DNA of 35,761 nucleotides from Desulfuromusa sp. (GCA_016744595.1 JADGEB010000033.1:1-35761), one strand, 5' to 3'; counted from the first letter of the stretch, positions 1 through 9,178 are shown. A program made the numbers and translations. Notes: generated from the letters alone by a model not told the origin.

Positions 1-1013
1 AAACAGTTCATCGGCTTTATACCGTAACCCTGCTCGTCAACTTCGGTAAAATACATATTCTCTCTATAATGTTCGTAATGACCCGACATTTTCCAGAGTT
101 CTGTCTTGAGAATCTGCGGGCCAACGACAAGTTCATAGCCACGCTTCAAGTGCTCTTTGCGCTCAAAATCCTCAATGATGGTTCTAAGCATTGCACCTTT
201 GGGATGCCAAAGCACTAACCCGCCACCAGCTTCCTCACTGAACGAAAATAGATCCAGCTCTTTCCCAAGTTTCCGGTGATCCCGCTTTTTGGCTTCTTCA
301 AGGCGGTGAAGGTGTGCTTTCAGCTCTTTTTTATTCAGAAATGCCGTCGCATAAATTCTCTGCAACATGGCATTATTTTCATTACCACGCCAATATGCAC
401 CAGCAAGGCTGGTCAATTTAAAAACTTTCAAAACTCCGGTACGTGGCACATGAGGCCCACGACAAAGATCAACAAAATCACCTTGTCGATAGAGAGAAAC
501 CTTTTCCGCATCAAGGTCTTCAATCAACTCAACCTTATAGTCCTCCCCCATACTGCGAAATAATTCAATGGCAGCAGAACGAGACATTTCCTCACGTGTG
601 ACCGACTGATCGGCCTTAGCAAGTTCAGTCATCTTTGCTTCTAAAACCGGGAAATCTTCCGGAACAAATTTTTTAGTTTCGCTATAAAAGTCGTAGTAAA
701 AACCATCTTTGATAGCTGGCCCAATAGTGACTTGAACCTCGCTTCCGTAGAGCTCCTTGACCGCCTGTGCCATCAAATGAGCACAAGAATGGCGAACAAT
801 CTCTAACGCCTCCGGTGAATTTTGTGTGATCAGGGCAAGCTTACCCGAACTTTTCAGAGGACTGGTCACATCAATCAAATCACTCTCAAAACGAGCAGCT
901 ATAGATTGGCGTGCTAATCCTTCACCTATAGTGAGAGCAATATCGTAAGGAGTCGCACCAGACTCAACCTCTTTAATCGATCCATCAGGAAGTTCAATTT
1001 GTAATAAAGCCAT
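1..1013 (-). CDS. thrS: Threonine--tRNA ligase, N-terminal part (truncated by window edge)
   Basis: Charges tRNA-Thr with threonine in the cytoplasm. The frame opens with ATG at 1013 ([16 protein letters not shown]) and stays open to base 1, giving 337 residues of a protein that is normally about 640. Seen in order: a TGS domain (about residues 1-63), the N2 editing domain with its HxxxH motif (HSCAH, His75 and His79) and the DLCRGPHVP segment, then the start of the class II catalytic domain. The last complete residue, in KPMNC, is Cys337, matching the catalytic zinc-ligand Cys of the family, so the cut falls inside the active site. A GGGG ribosome site lies 8 nt before the start. tRNA-Val lies just upstream on the same strand. 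In related bacteria infC-rpmI-rplT usually follow, but that part is outside the window. Identity is secure. Confidence 0.97.
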   Translation of the reverse strand, partial: MALLQIELPDGSIKEVESGATPYDIALTIGEGLARQSIAARFESDLIDVTSPLKSSGKLALITQNSPEALEIVRHSCAHLMAQAVKELYGSEVQVTIGPAIKDGFYYDFYSETKKFVPEDFPVLEAKMTELAKADQSVTREEMSRSAAIELFRSMGEDYKVELIEDLDAEKVSLYRQGDFVDLCRGPHVPRTGVLKVFKLTSLAGAYWRGNENNAMLQRIYATAFLNKKELKAHLHRLEEAKKRDHRKLGKELDLFSFSEEAGGGLVLWHPKGAMLRTIIEDFERKEHLKRGYELVVGPQILKTELWKMSGHYEHYRENMYFTEVDEQGYGIKPMNC

Positions 1014-1055
1014 GAGATTTCCCCTAACGTTTAGAGCACTTTTTCTAACGTTGAA

Positions 1056-1081
1056 ACAAAAAGAGGCATCTTACAGATGCC
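1056..1081 (-). terminator. Intrinsic terminator after tRNA-Val
   Basis: On the minus strand GGCATCT, a GTA loop and AGATGCC form a perfect 7-bp stem, followed by TCTTTTTGTTT. It starts about 35 nt after the tRNA 3' end and ends only about 42 nt before the thrS start codon. Confidence 0.8.
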
Positions 1082-1115
1082 CCTAGTTAGTACGCTCATA
1101 TTCAGTTACTAGGTC

Positions 1116-1190
1116 TGGTAGGCACGGGCGGGATTGAACCGCCGACCCCTTCCGTGTCAGGGAAGTGCTCTCCCACTGAGCTACGTGCCT
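1116..1190 (-). tRNA. tRNA-Val (anticodon GAC)
   Basis: A 75-nt cloverleaf read on the minus strand, with the 3' CCA encoded. The acceptor stem pairs AGGCACG with CGTGCCT, with discriminator A. The anticodon stem CTTCC/GGAAG encloses the loop CTGACAC, giving anticodon GAC, which reads the valine codon GUC. The T arm is GGCGG-TTCAATC-CCGCC. It has its own promoter-like sequence upstream and a terminator downstream, so it is probably a single-gene unit in front of thrS. Confidence 0.95.
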
Positions 1191-1210
1191 GCATCAAACC
1201 GCGGCGTTCT

Positions 1211-1238
1211 TGTATCAAAATGACGTTGATACTGTCAA
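1211..1238 (-). promoter_or_regulatory. Sigma-70-type promoter for tRNA-Val
   Basis: Minus strand: TTGACA at 1238-1233, a 16-nt spacer, then GATACA at 1216-1211. The -35 is a consensus match and the -10 is fair. The predicted start point is near 1204, about 14 nt before the mature tRNA 5' end. Confidence 0.6.
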
Positions 1239-1311
1239 GCTATTTTGTCAATTTCACTCAGTTTTTGGCTTGGCTACGACTTCCTGGCGCAGAAACAATA
1301 TTCAAGCTTGC

Positions 1312-1341
1312 TTGAGTAATAAGACAAAGCTAAAGTATATT
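1312..1341 (+). promoter_or_regulatory. Possible promoter of the acyl-CoA synthetase gene
   Basis: TTGAGT at 1312-1317, an 18-nt spacer and TATATT at 1336-1341, in the AT-rich spacer between the tRNA-Val promoter and the plus-strand gene starting at 1397. A second AT-rich stretch (near 1377) could also act as a -10. Only a consensus match supports this. Confidence 0.4.
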
Positions 1342-1396
1342 ATTTACATGCGGTGCAAACAATTTCACAATTCAATATAAATTATGGAGTATAAAA

Positions 1397-3259
1397 GTGC
1401 AAACAATCGACCGGTTGATCCAGACCAGCTGTCAGCGGAACACGACTAAAATTGCCCTACAATACAAACACAAAGGACAATGGAAACCCCTGACTTACAG
1501 TAAACTTTGGGATGCCGTTGAAAAGCTGGCGGCAGGTTTGCATCAGCTCGAAATTAAAGAAAAATCCCACATTGCTCTCCTTGGAGCATCCTCTCCACGC
1601 TGGGTTGCAGCATATCTTTCCATATTAAGAGCCGGTTGTATTGCTATTCCGATTGATAAAGAACTTAAAGCAACAGAACTGCGCCATATTTTAAATGATT
1701 CCAACACCGAGGCGGTGTTTGTTGGACAACCTCAGTTCGAGACCCTTCTTGAAGTCATAGATGACCTTCCTGAAGTAAAAAAAATTATTTTGATTGATGC
1801 ACCACTTTCTGACCTAACCGACCAAAGTGACACAGCTGGTGCGATGGAAAGTCTTTCCACTCTCTGGAAAGAGCTGGTCAAAGATTTAGACCTTTCCACT
1901 GAACGCCGTAAGCCGATTGAAGAAGCAGCGATTCAAGCATATTCGAAACTAGTCCAGCAGGAAGAACAACCCGGCAAAAAAAAGAAAGTTATCAACTTCC
2001 TCTCAGAATCCGTTATATCCCGGCACCGGTTACTGAAAGAAAAACGTCTTTTTTCCTACAAGGATATTTTTCATTCTACTACCCTGCCACCGACAAATAA
2101 TCAACCAGAAGATAGAGCTGTAATTTTATACACATCTGGCACCACAGGTCGATCCAAGGGAGCCATGCTCAGCCACAGAAATATTGTGAGTAATATTGAA
2201 GCTGCAAGACATCGTTTCCAGCTCGACAGTTCAATACAAACACTTTCCTTCTTGCCGATAAATCACGTTTTTGAACAGGTCTGCGGAGTTCTGCTTCCCC
2301 TTTCACTTGGAGGGCAAGTTAGTTTTGCGGAATCGATTAAAAAGCTTGGTGATAATCTCAACGAGATCAAGCCAACTTTCCTCCTTGGTGTCCCTGCTGT
2401 CTATCGCTTACTGCTTGACAGAATCATGAAGAACATCAACTCAAAGTCTTCTTCACGACTCCTTTACAATTTTCCGATAACTCGAAAAGTTGTTACCATC
2501 AAAGTACAACAATCTCTTGGAGAAAAAACGACTTTTGTCAGCGGTGGCGCAGCTCTTGATCCAGCTGTTGCTGAGGGATTCAGAGATCTTGGTCTGACTT
2601 TACTGCAAGGCTATGGGATTACCGAAACGTCTCCTATTATCTCCGCTGAGAGTCCCTACAAGAGTAAGGCCGGAACTTCTGGAGAAGTATTGGATGGTGT
2701 CGAAATTTCAATTGACAATCCAAATCCCGAAGGTGAAGGAGAAATCAAAGTAAAAGGTCAAAATGTCATGCTTGGCTACTACAAAAACAAAAAAGCAACA
2801 GACGAGGTACTTGTTGACGGCTGGTACCGTACCGGGGATCTGGGTCGTATTGATGAGGACAACATGTTATCGATCTGCGGCAGGGTTAAAAATCTAATCG
2901 TAACCCCTAATGGTAAAAATGTTTACCCCGAAGAAATAGAGAATCAGATACTAAAGAGCCCCTATGTTGCAGAAATTATGGTTTATGGCCATAAAGTTGG
3001 TGTAACGGCAGAAGAAGTCTACGCCGTTATTTTTCCGAATGAAGAAGCGTTGTTTGCACTGGCGAAGGAGCAAGACGATGGCCCAATGTCTGCTGCTGCA
3101 ATCGAAAGTCTGATTCGCAAAGAAGTACTGACTTACGGTAAAGACCTTGCTGATTACAAAAGAGTCAAAAAGTTCACCCTGAGAGAAGATGAATTTCCAA
3201 AAACGACCACACGTAAAATTAAACGCTATATTGTTGAACCAGAAATTTCTACTAACTGA
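1397..3259 (+). CDS. Long-chain fatty-acid--CoA ligase (AMP-binding, FAA1/FadD type)
   Basis: Activates fatty acids to acyl-CoA through an acyl-adenylate, at the inner face of the membrane, either for degradation or for recycling into lipids. The 620 residues show the ATP-binding P-loop of the ANL superfamily (ILYTSGTTGRSKG, near residue 240), the A5 motif YGITETSP (near 410) and the hinge/A8 region (WYRTGDLGRIDE, then GRVKNLIVTPNGKNVYPEEIE). The start is GTG at 1397, with GGAG 7 nt upstream. A Lys-rich, helical-looking stretch at about residues 150-225 separates the N-terminal lobe from the P-loop and makes the protein longer than FadD. It stands alone, divergent from tRNA-Val and convergent with hom, so it is probably monocistronic. 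The chain-length preference cannot be read from the sequence. Confidence 0.9.
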   Translation: MQTIDRLIQTSCQRNTTKIALQYKHKGQWKPLTYSKLWDAVEKLAAGLHQLEIKEKSHIALLGASSPRWVAAYLSILRAGCIAIPIDKELKATELRHILNDSNTEAVFVGQPQFETLLEVIDDLPEVKKIILIDAPLSDLTDQSDTAGAMESLSTLWKELVKDLDLSTERRKPIEEAAIQAYSKLVQQEEQPGKKKKVINFLSESVISRHRLLKEKRLFSYKDIFHSTTLPPTNNQPEDRAVILYTSGTTGRSKGAMLSHRNIVSNIEAARHRFQLDSSIQTLSFLPINHVFEQVCGVLLPLSLGGQVSFAESIKKLGDNLNEIKPTFLLGVPAVYRLLLDRIMKNINSKSSSRLLYNFPITRKVVTIKVQQSLGEKTTFVSGGAALDPAVAEGFRDLGLTLLQGYGITETSPIISAESPYKSKAGTSGEVLDGVEISIDNPNPEGEGEIKVKGQNVMLGYYKNKKATDEVLVDGWYRTGDLGRIDEDNMLSICGRVKNLIVTPNGKNVYPEEIENQILKSPYVAEIMVYGHKVGVTAEEVYAVIFPNEEALFALAKEQDDGPMSAAAIESLIRKEVLTYGKDLADYKRVKKFTLREDEFPKTTTRKIKRYIVEPEISTN

Positions 3260-3273
3260 TTCACCAAACTAAA

Positions 3274-3298
3274 TAAGCCGCCTCTATGAGGCGGCTTA
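3274..3298. terminator. Bidirectional intrinsic terminator between the acyl-CoA synthetase gene and hom
   Basis: A perfect 11-bp inverted repeat (TAAGCCGCCTC / GAGGCGGCTTA) with a TAT loop lies 14 nt after the acyl-CoA synthetase stop and 24 nt after the hom stop. The minus-strand side runs into TTTAGTTT; the plus side has a weaker T stretch. It separates convergent genes, so it probably serves both. Confidence 0.75.
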
Positions 3299-3322
3299 GA
3301 TAAAGATTTTCGTTAATTAACA

Positions 3323-4633
3323 TCAGTCCAGATCGTGCTCAACTCGAATCAAACATGTTGGCTGTGAAATTATATCCAGTTGTCCAATCTCCTTCAAAGC
3401 ACTGGAGATATCTACCTCTTTTGCTGCATGTGTCATCAGAACGATCGGAATAGAATCACCCTCATGTCCCTCCGGCTGGATCATTGACTGAATACTGATG
3501 TTATACTCACCCAGACAACCCGCAATCTTTGCCAACACACCAGGCTGATCAATCGTGGTAAAACGTAGATAATAATGACTGACGATTTCACTCATCGCTT
3601 TAATCGGCAGAGATTTGATCTGATCTGCACAGTACCCCATGACTGGAACCCGTGAGCGTGCACCGGAAACTTGATCCCGGCTAATAGCCATCACATCTCC
3701 CATCACTGCACTGGCAGTCGCATCCATTCCTGCACCACTACCATAGAGCAACGTAGGCCCAACAAAATCTCCAGTCAATCGTACCGCATTAAAAACACCA
3801 TTTATACTGGCAAGCTGATAGGTTCCAGGAATCATCGTCGGATGAACCCGAACTTCAATTTGATCACCATGATTTTTACCAATTGCCAACAGTTTGATCT
3901 TGTACCCCATTTGCTCAGCAAACTGAATATCGATTGCAGCAATATTGCTGATACCCTCGGTATAAACTTGTGAAAAGTCAACAGTTGTTCCAAAACAAAG
4001 GGCAGAGAGCAAAGCAATCTTGTGGGCGGTGTCAACCCCCTCAATATCAAAAGTCGGATCGGCTTCTGCGTAACCTAACTCCTGTGCTTCCTGAAGTACC
4101 GGAGCAAAGTCACTTCCATCATCAGTCATTTTGGTCAAAATAAAATTACAGGTTCCATTCAAAATTCCAAGGATAGAACTAAATTCATTACTACAAAGGC
4201 TTTCCTTAATTGCTGAAATGATCGGAATCCCACCACCAACAGCAGCCTCAAACATAACCGAAACACCCTGTTGATTTGCAGCTGCAATAATTTCTTCGCC
4301 ATGCACCGCCATCAATGCCTTGTTAGCTGTGACGATGTGTTTACCGTTGGCAATCGCCTTAAGGATGAAACTCTTTGCCGGTTCGTAACCACCAATCAAC
4401 TCAATAACAATATCAATGTCAGGATGACTAATGACATCTTCAACATCAGATGTCAAAACTCCTGATTCAAGCTGCACACCTCGATCAGTACTGACATCAA
4501 GGTCGGCAATTCTAAACAATTCTAAACGAGAACCAAGACGTTGTTGCATGATTGTGGCATTACGCTGGAAGTTTCTAACCACTCCAGTGCCAATAGTTCC
4601 AAACCCAAGCAAACCTACTTTAATTGTGCTCAT
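3323..4633 (-). CDS. hom: Homoserine dehydrogenase
   Basis: Reduces aspartate semialdehyde to homoserine with NAD(P)H, the branch step to threonine, methionine and isoleucine. The 436 residues start with a Rossmann nucleotide-binding motif (LLGFGTIGTGVV), continue with the catalytic domain (GGYEPAK, TANKALMA, the GILNGTCNFIL region, YAEADPTFDIEG) and end with a C-terminal ACT domain (from about residue 355, TTIDQPGVLAKIAGCL). The ACT domain suggests feedback control by an amino acid, as in the family. The ATG is preceded by GAGGA at a 4-nt spacing. It is the last gene of the glyA-to-hom minus-strand series, 25 nt after nusB, and ends at a shared terminator. A 10-bp tandem duplication sits inside the gene at 4507-4527 without disturbing the frame. 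Confidence 0.95.
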   Translation of the reverse strand: MSTIKVGLLGFGTIGTGVVRNFQRNATIMQQRLGSRLELFRIADLDVSTDRGVQLESGVLTSDVEDVISHPDIDIVIELIGGYEPAKSFILKAIANGKHIVTANKALMAVHGEEIIAAANQQGVSVMFEAAVGGGIPIISAIKESLCSNEFSSILGILNGTCNFILTKMTDDGSDFAPVLQEAQELGYAEADPTFDIEGVDTAHKIALLSALCFGTTVDFSQVYTEGISNIAAIDIQFAEQMGYKIKLLAIGKNHGDQIEVRVHPTMIPGTYQLASINGVFNAVRLTGDFVGPTLLYGSGAGMDATASAVMGDVMAISRDQVSGARSRVPVMGYCADQIKSLPIKAMSEIVSHYYLRFTTIDQPGVLAKIAGCLGEYNISIQSMIQPEGHEGDSIPIVLMTHAAKEVDISSALKEIGQLDIISQPTCLIRVEHDLD

Positions 4634-4658
4634 AAAATCCTCTAATTACAAAATATCA

Positions 4659-5138
4659 TTATTCAGCTGATTGCTTTTCACTAACTTCTTTGGCGATCTT
4701 ATCAAGCAGCCCATTCACAAAGGAAGGTGAGTCTTTGGTTCCATAGCGTTTTGCAATTTCGATAGCTTCGTCAATCACGACAGCTGCGGGAACAGATGGT
4801 TGATAAAGAAGCTCATAGGCACCTATCCGTAGAATTGATAAATCAACTGCCGCCATCCTGGTCAGCGACCAGTTTTTAGCAATTTCAGATATTTTCCTAT
4901 CAATCACCGCACGGAACTCTACAACTCCTCTAACAAGTGATTCGGCAAATAATCGAGTCGCAGTTGTCAATGGAATATCAATCGACTCCAGTGGCTCACC
5001 TAAGAGATCATCAGCGAAACGAAAATTGTTCCAGAAGGATTCAAGCAGTCGATCTGGTTCCACCTGATCTTTATCAATTTGTAAAGCGAATAACATTTTC
5101 AGCGCATATTCACGCCCAACACGGCGATTATTTGACAT
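4659..5138 (-). CDS. nusB: Transcription antitermination factor NusB
   Basis: Binds boxA RNA with NusE (S10) and promotes antitermination on rRNA operons. The 159 residues show the typical N-terminal RNA-binding face (RRVGREYALKMLFALQ) and the conserved C-terminal helices (LTRMAAVDLSILRIGAYELL, VVIDEAIEIAKRYGTKDSPSFVNGLLDKIA). The ATG lies 4 nt after the ribH stop with no clear ribosome site of its own, so translation is probably coupled to ribH. The order ribH-nusB is the same as in E. coli and many other bacteria. Confidence 0.96.
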   Translation of the reverse strand: MSNNRRVGREYALKMLFALQIDKDQVEPDRLLESFWNNFRFADDLLGEPLESIDIPLTTATRLFAESLVRGVVEFRAVIDRKISEIAKNWSLTRMAAVDLSILRIGAYELLYQPSVPAAVVIDEAIEIAKRYGTKDSPSFVNGLLDKIAKEVSEKQSAE

Positions 5139-5142
5139 GGAG

Positions 5143-5607
5143 TTAAACTGCCCCCAATAAATTCACCATCTCAATGGCACTCATAGCAGCTTCAACACCC
5201 TTGTTTCCTGCTTTTGTTCCAGCTCTTTCGATTGCCTGCTCGACAGAATCAGTAGTCAACACACCAAAAGCAATTGGCAACCCCGCCTGCAATGATACCG
5301 ATGCAATTCCCTTGGTCATTTCAGAGCTTACATATTCAAAATGGGGAGTTCCACCACGAATGACTGCACCGAGACAGATCAACGCATCATACTTTTTTGA
5401 ATCAGCCATTTTCTTGGCAACCAGCGGTAATTCAAAAGCTCCGGGAGCTTTAACAATTGTCATTTGTTCCTCAGTAGCACCATGTCGTGCCAGGCAATCA
5501 ACTGCTCCCTCCAACAATCGATCAGAGATAAAACTGTTAAAACGACTCACGATGATACCAAAGCGGTAATTTTTAGCTTCCAATGTTCCTTCAATAATTT
5601 TTGCCAT
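5143..5607 (-). CDS. ribH: 6,7-dimethyl-8-ribityllumazine synthase
   Basis: Condenses 5-amino-6-ribitylaminouracil with 3,4-dihydroxy-2-butanone 4-phosphate in the penultimate step of riboflavin synthesis; family members form 60-mers or pentamers. The 154 residues show the substrate-site motifs [15 protein letters not shown], the GAFELPL loop, the [16 protein letters not shown] segment (catalytic His) and [17 protein letters not shown] strong AGGAGGT ribosome site precedes the ATG. It lies 20 nt after ribBA and directly before nusB. Confidence 0.97.
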   Translation of the reverse strand: MAKIIEGTLEAKNYRFGIIVSRFNSFISDRLLEGAVDCLARHGATEEQMTIVKAPGAFELPLVAKKMADSKKYDALICLGAVIRGGTPHFEYVSSEMTKGIASVSLQAGLPIAFGVLTTDSVEQAIERAGTKAGNKGVEAAMSAIEMVNLLGAV

Positions 5608-5627
5608 AATGACCTCCTGAGAACATG

Positions 5628-6833
5628 CTAGAGATTTTCCAGCAGATGTCCCATTTTTTCCCGTTTAGTTTTCAAATATTTAAGATTGTCTTGATGTGCA
5701 GGCACTTCAATCGAAACTCGTTCAACAATTTCTAATCCATAGCCTTCCAAACCAACAATTTTTTTAGGGTTATTAGTCATCAAGCGCAGCTTACGCACCC
5801 CAAGTTCAGCGAGAATTTGAGCACCCAATCCATAATCACGTAGATCATCTTTAAATCCCAAAACATGATTTGCCTCAACCGTATCATGTCCTTGATCCTG
5901 TAAAGCATAAGCTTTGATTTTATTGATCAAGCCAATGCCACGCCCTTCTTGACGCATATAGAGAACAACACCAACACCTTCTTCTTCAATTTGAGCCATA
6001 GCTGCTTGCAATTGTTCACCACAATCACAGCGTTGCGAACCGAACACATCACCAGTCAAACATTCAGAGTGAACCCGAACCAAAATCGGCTCATTTGAGT
6101 TAATTTCACCTTTAACCAAAGCCATATGCTGGGCATCATCGACATCGTTCTCATAGACAACTGCTGTAAATGTGCCGCCAAATGGAGTCGGGATTATGGT
6201 TTCAGCAGCACGCCGAACCAATAGCTCTTTACGCATCCGATAAGATACGATATCAGCAACTGAAATAATCTTAAGATCGTGTTGAGCGGCAAAAACTTCC
6301 AACTGTGGCATCCTCGCCATAGTGCCATCATCATTCATGATCTCACAAATAACTCCGGCGGGCTTGAGCCCGGCCAAGCGAGCAAGATCAACTGATCCTT
6401 CTGTCTGTCCGGTGCGAACCATTACACCACCATTTTTAGCCCGTAACGGAAAAACATGTCCTGGACGAGCAAGGTCTCGCGCAGTTGTATTATCTGCCAC
6501 GGCAACCTGTATTGTATGGGCTCGATCAGCAACTGAAATACCGGTGGTTACACCCTGACGTGCTTCAATTGAAACCGTAAATGCAGTACCAAAAGATGAG
6601 CTGTTGTCAGATACCATCAATGGCAAACCGAGCTCATCAGCACGCGCTTCAGTCAAAGAGAGGCAAATCAGCCCACGCCCTTGCGTTGCCATAAAATTGA
6701 TAATTTCAGGAGTGGCCATTTCTGCAGCGACAACAAGGTCGCCTTCGTTTTCACGATCTTCATCGTCAACCAGAATCACCATTTTCCCATGACGTATATC
6801 GTCAAGAGCGGCTTCTATTTTTGCTATTGTCAT
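5628..6833 (-). CDS. ribBA: Bifunctional 3,4-dihydroxy-2-butanone-4-phosphate synthase / GTP cyclohydrolase II
   Basis: Supplies both precursors of riboflavin: the four-carbon unit from ribulose 5-phosphate (N-terminal RibB domain, about residues 1-200) and the pyrimidine from GTP (C-terminal RibA domain, about 205-401). The RibB acidic loop [10 protein letters not shown] and the RibA zinc motif ([18 protein letters not shown], three Cys) are both intact, as is RQEGRGIGL, so both halves look active. The length of 401 is normal for the fusion. AAGGA lies 7 nt before the ATG. A 50-nt gap separates it from ribE upstream. Confidence 0.97.
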   Translation of the reverse strand: MTIAKIEAALDDIRHGKMVILVDDEDRENEGDLVVAAEMATPEIINFMATQGRGLICLSLTEARADELGLPLMVSDNSSSFGTAFTVSIEARQGVTTGISVADRAHTIQVAVADNTTARDLARPGHVFPLRAKNGGVMVRTGQTEGSVDLARLAGLKPAGVICEIMNDDGTMARMPQLEVFAAQHDLKIISVADIVSYRMRKELLVRRAAETIIPTPFGGTFTAVVYENDVDDAQHMALVKGEINSNEPILVRVHSECLTGDVFGSQRCDCGEQLQAAMAQIEEEGVGVVLYMRQEGRGIGLINKIKAYALQDQGHDTVEANHVLGFKDDLRDYGLGAQILAELGVRKLRLMTNNPKKIVGLEGYGLEIVERVSIEVPAHQDNLKYLKTKREKMGHLLENL

Positions 6834-6883
6834 CTTTTATTCCTTATTTTTACGTAAACGTGATTTAACGACGCCATTTTATC

Positions 6884-7534
6884 TCACAGAAAACCATTTT
6901 TAGCAAGAAAGTCAAAATCAACCTTCGACTTACCTGTTGAACCAATTTTACTCTGCATTAATCGTTCTACATAACGACCAATCAAGTCTGTTTCAATATT
7001 GACCTGTGAGCCTTCACGACAATCTTTTAAGGTTGTCATTTTCAAAGAATGCGGAATGACGGAAACCGTGAACATATCCAGTTCAACTTTATTAACTGTT
7101 AAACTGATACCATCAACAGCTACCGATCCTTTTGCTACCAGATAGCGTATAATCTCTTTTGAAATACTGAATTCAAAACGGATTGCATTTTGATCTTCGT
7201 AACGTCGCCGAACCAAAGCAATACAATCGATATGCCCACTAACCAAATGTCCTCCCAATCGATCCGAAAGACGCATCGCTCTCTCGAGATTAACCGGATG
7301 ATTTATGGGCAACTGACTCAGAGTTGTACACTTGAGGGTTTCCGGTGAGACATCCACGGTAAAACTCGTGTTATCCCATGCGGTGACTGTTAAACAAGCA
7401 CCATTCACAGCAATACTCTCACCGAGTTGCAGATCTTCAGCAACCAAGCTACTGGAAATCCGCAATTGAGCGGAGTGTCCATGTCGTGTAAAACTGTGAA
7501 TTAGGCCAACAGACTGAATCAATCCAGTAAACAT
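6884..7534 (-). CDS. ribE: Riboflavin synthase (alpha chain)
   Basis: Dismutates two molecules of ribityllumazine to riboflavin. The 216 residues contain the two tandem lumazine-binding repeats: the first opens with MFTGLIQSVG and contains AVNGACLTV; the second has GHLVSGHID and VAVDGISLTVN. The start overlaps the 3' end of ribD by 16 bases, and AGGAG lies about 10 nt before the ATG inside ribD, so expression is coupled. It is the third gene of the nrdR-ribD-ribE-ribBA-ribH-nusB run. Confidence 0.97.
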   Translation of the reverse strand: MFTGLIQSVGLIHSFTRHGHSAQLRISSSLVAEDLQLGESIAVNGACLTVTAWDNTSFTVDVSPETLKCTTLSQLPINHPVNLERAMRLSDRLGGHLVSGHIDCIALVRRRYEDQNAIRFEFSISKEIIRYLVAKGSVAVDGISLTVNKVELDMFTVSVIPHSLKMTTLKDCREGSQVNIETDLIGRYVERLMQSKIGSTGKSKVDFDFLAKNGFL

Positions 7535-8634
7535 GATGCTATATCTCCTGTGATCAGTAAATCTTCCCCAACCTGTTTATAGCGAACATCCTCCAACTTG
7601 ATAGCCGCTGTCATCTTCATAAAACCTGATCCGGAAAAAATTCCGCAACCGGATGACCCACCAAGTAATTTAGGAGCAACGAACAACATCAATCGATCAA
7701 TCAAGGCATTATTAAGAGCAGCTTTTGCCAGCACCGACCCTCCTTCCAGAAGGAGGGTCTGAATATTGCGCCTTCCAAGCTCTTCCCATAGCTTTATGAG
7801 AGGAACTCTGCCAGAATTCGATAAAAAAACAACAATTTCTGCCCCGGTTTTCTGTAATTCTGTAATTTTTTTCAGATCAGTCGAAATTGTTGCAATCAGA
7901 GTTTTTGCAGATGATTCCTGTGTCAACATACGGCACTCAGGGCTGATCCGCAATTGGCTATCGACGACCACCCTCAGTGGGTCTCGCCCACCACCCTCAG
8001 GAATCCGAGTATTGAGCAAAGGGTCATCACTTAGCACCGTACCGACACCAACCATGATTGCTTCAACCCGATTTCGTAGCCGATGAACCTGCAACCGGCT
8101 GGTCTCTCCTGAAACCCATCTTGAATCGCCAGTCGTTGTTGCCGTATTTCCATCTACAGTCGTTGCTGCTTTATAAATCGTATAAGGAAGACCTGTTCTT
8201 ATATGCTTACTGAAAGGAGCAATCAAGCGACGACAAGAAGATTCTAAAATTCCTGTCTGAACATGAATTGCAGATTCCTGCAGTTTCTTAATGCCATTTC
8301 CTGCGACCTGTGGATTTGGATCCACTATGCCAAGATATACAGACTTGATTCCAGCAGCAATCAGCGCATCTACGCAGGGTGGTGTTTTGCCATGGTGTGA
8401 ACAAGGTTCCAATGTGACATAAATCTCTGCTCCATGGGCTCTTTCACCCGCCTGCTGTAGAGCAAAAATCTCCGCATGAGGCTCACCAGCCCGAGGATGA
8501 AACCCTTCACCAATAACGATTCCTGATTTAACAATCACAGCCCCAACAGGTGGATTGGGGGCAGTTCTACCTACTCCCTGTTGAGCTAAATCGAGAGCTA
8601 ACTGCATAAAGTGTTGATGTTCTGGAGTAGCCAT
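7519..8634 (-). CDS. ribD: Bifunctional diaminohydroxyphosphoribosylaminopyrimidine deaminase / 5-amino-6-(5-phosphoribosylamino)uracil reductase
   Basis: Carries out the second and third steps of riboflavin synthesis. The N-terminal zinc deaminase domain (about 1-145) shows EPHAEIFAL and PCSHHGKTPPC with the zinc ligands; the C-terminal reductase domain (about 150-371) shows the DSRWVSGETSR, MVGVGTVLSDDPLL and LLLEGGS motifs. AAGGGGAA lies about 10 nt before the ATG. The 85-nt gap to nrdR holds a GC stem-loop but no FMN riboswitch. The codons for LLLEGGS form a perfect 11-bp-arm palindrome (7736-7759). Confidence 0.97.
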   Translation of the reverse strand: MATPEHQHFMQLALDLAQQGVGRTAPNPPVGAVIVKSGIVIGEGFHPRAGEPHAEIFALQQAGERAHGAEIYVTLEPCSHHGKTPPCVDALIAAGIKSVYLGIVDPNPQVAGNGIKKLQESAIHVQTGILESSCRRLIAPFSKHIRTGLPYTIYKAATTVDGNTATTTGDSRWVSGETSRLQVHRLRNRVEAIMVGVGTVLSDDPLLNTRIPEGGGRDPLRVVVDSQLRISPECRMLTQESSAKTLIATISTDLKKITELQKTGAEIVVFLSNSGRVPLIKLWEELGRRNIQTLLLEGGSVLAKAALNNALIDRLMLFVAPKLLGGSSGCGIFSGSGFMKMTAAIKLEDVRYKQVGEDLLITGDIASCLLD

Positions 8635-8664
8635 TGACAGTAAAAATTCCCCTTAAATACAAAC

Positions 8665-8693
8665 GCCGGGACATCTATCAAAGACGACCCGGC
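8665..8693 (-). promoter_or_regulatory. Stem-loop in the nrdR-ribD spacer
   Basis: GCCGGG and CCCGGC form a 6-bp GC stem around a 17-nt loop. On the minus strand the 3' arm is followed by GTTTGTATTT, a poor T tract. It could be a leaky terminator of nrdR or a ribD leader structure. No FMN-riboswitch (RFN) signature sequence is visible. Confidence 0.35.
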
Positions 8694-8719
8694 TACAAAT
8701 TACCAAATAAATGGAGTGG

Positions 8720-9178
8720 CTAGTGAGAATTCTTCAACAGATCATTTAATTCCAGCATAAATTCGTTAATATCCTTAAACTGGCGGTAAACCGATGCAAA
8801 ACGGACATAAGCAACCTCATCAACATTATGCAACACATCCATCACCGCTTCACCAATCAGACTTGCAGAAATTTCTTTATCACCACATTCCTGAAATTTG
8901 CGCTCTAGTTGATCAACCAGCACTTCTATTTGCTCAACGGGAACCGGTCTCTTCTCACAGGCACGTTGCATACCGGAGATGATTTTAGAACGATCAAAGG
9001 CTTCACGTCGTCCATCTTTCTTTATCACCCAGGGAAGTATCTCTTCTACCCTTTCATAGGTCGTAAAGCGCCGTTCACAGGATGGACATTCACGCCGACG
9101 GCGAACATTATTTCCTTCTTTTCCAAGCCTTGAATCAACGACTCGAGTATCAGCATGACGACAAAAAGGACAATTCAT
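8720..9178 (-). CDS. nrdR: Transcriptional repressor NrdR
   Basis: ATP/dATP-sensing repressor of ribonucleotide reductase genes. The 152 residues have the N-terminal zinc ribbon (MNCPFC ... ECPSC, four Cys) and the ATP-cone domain ([16 protein letters not shown] onward). The chosen start is the ATG at 9178: the product then begins exactly at the family's MNCPFC, and AGGAG lies about 10 nt upstream. A reading frame from 9205 would add nine residues not seen in the family. The ATG overlaps the TGA of the dCMP deaminase gene (ATGA), a coupling arrangement. nrdR next to ribD is a widespread gene order. Confidence 0.97.
   Translation of the reverse strand: MNCPFCRHADTRVVDSRLGKEGNNVRRRRECPSCERRFTTYERVEEILPWVIKKDGRREAFDRSKIISGMQRACEKRPVPVEQIEVLVDQLERKFQECGDKEISASLIGEAVMDVLHNVDEVAYVRFASVYRQFKDINEFMLELNDLLKNSH

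Noticed and set aside
4507..4527. Tandem 10-bp duplication CAATTCTAAA inside hom, a possible phase-variation site
   Set aside because: Only two copies and the reading frame is intact with a normal protein sequence across it; too short to be slippage-prone.
8635..8719. FMN riboswitch before ribD
   Set aside because: The spacer is only 85 nt and lacks the conserved RFN-element sequences; only a simple GC stem-loop is present.
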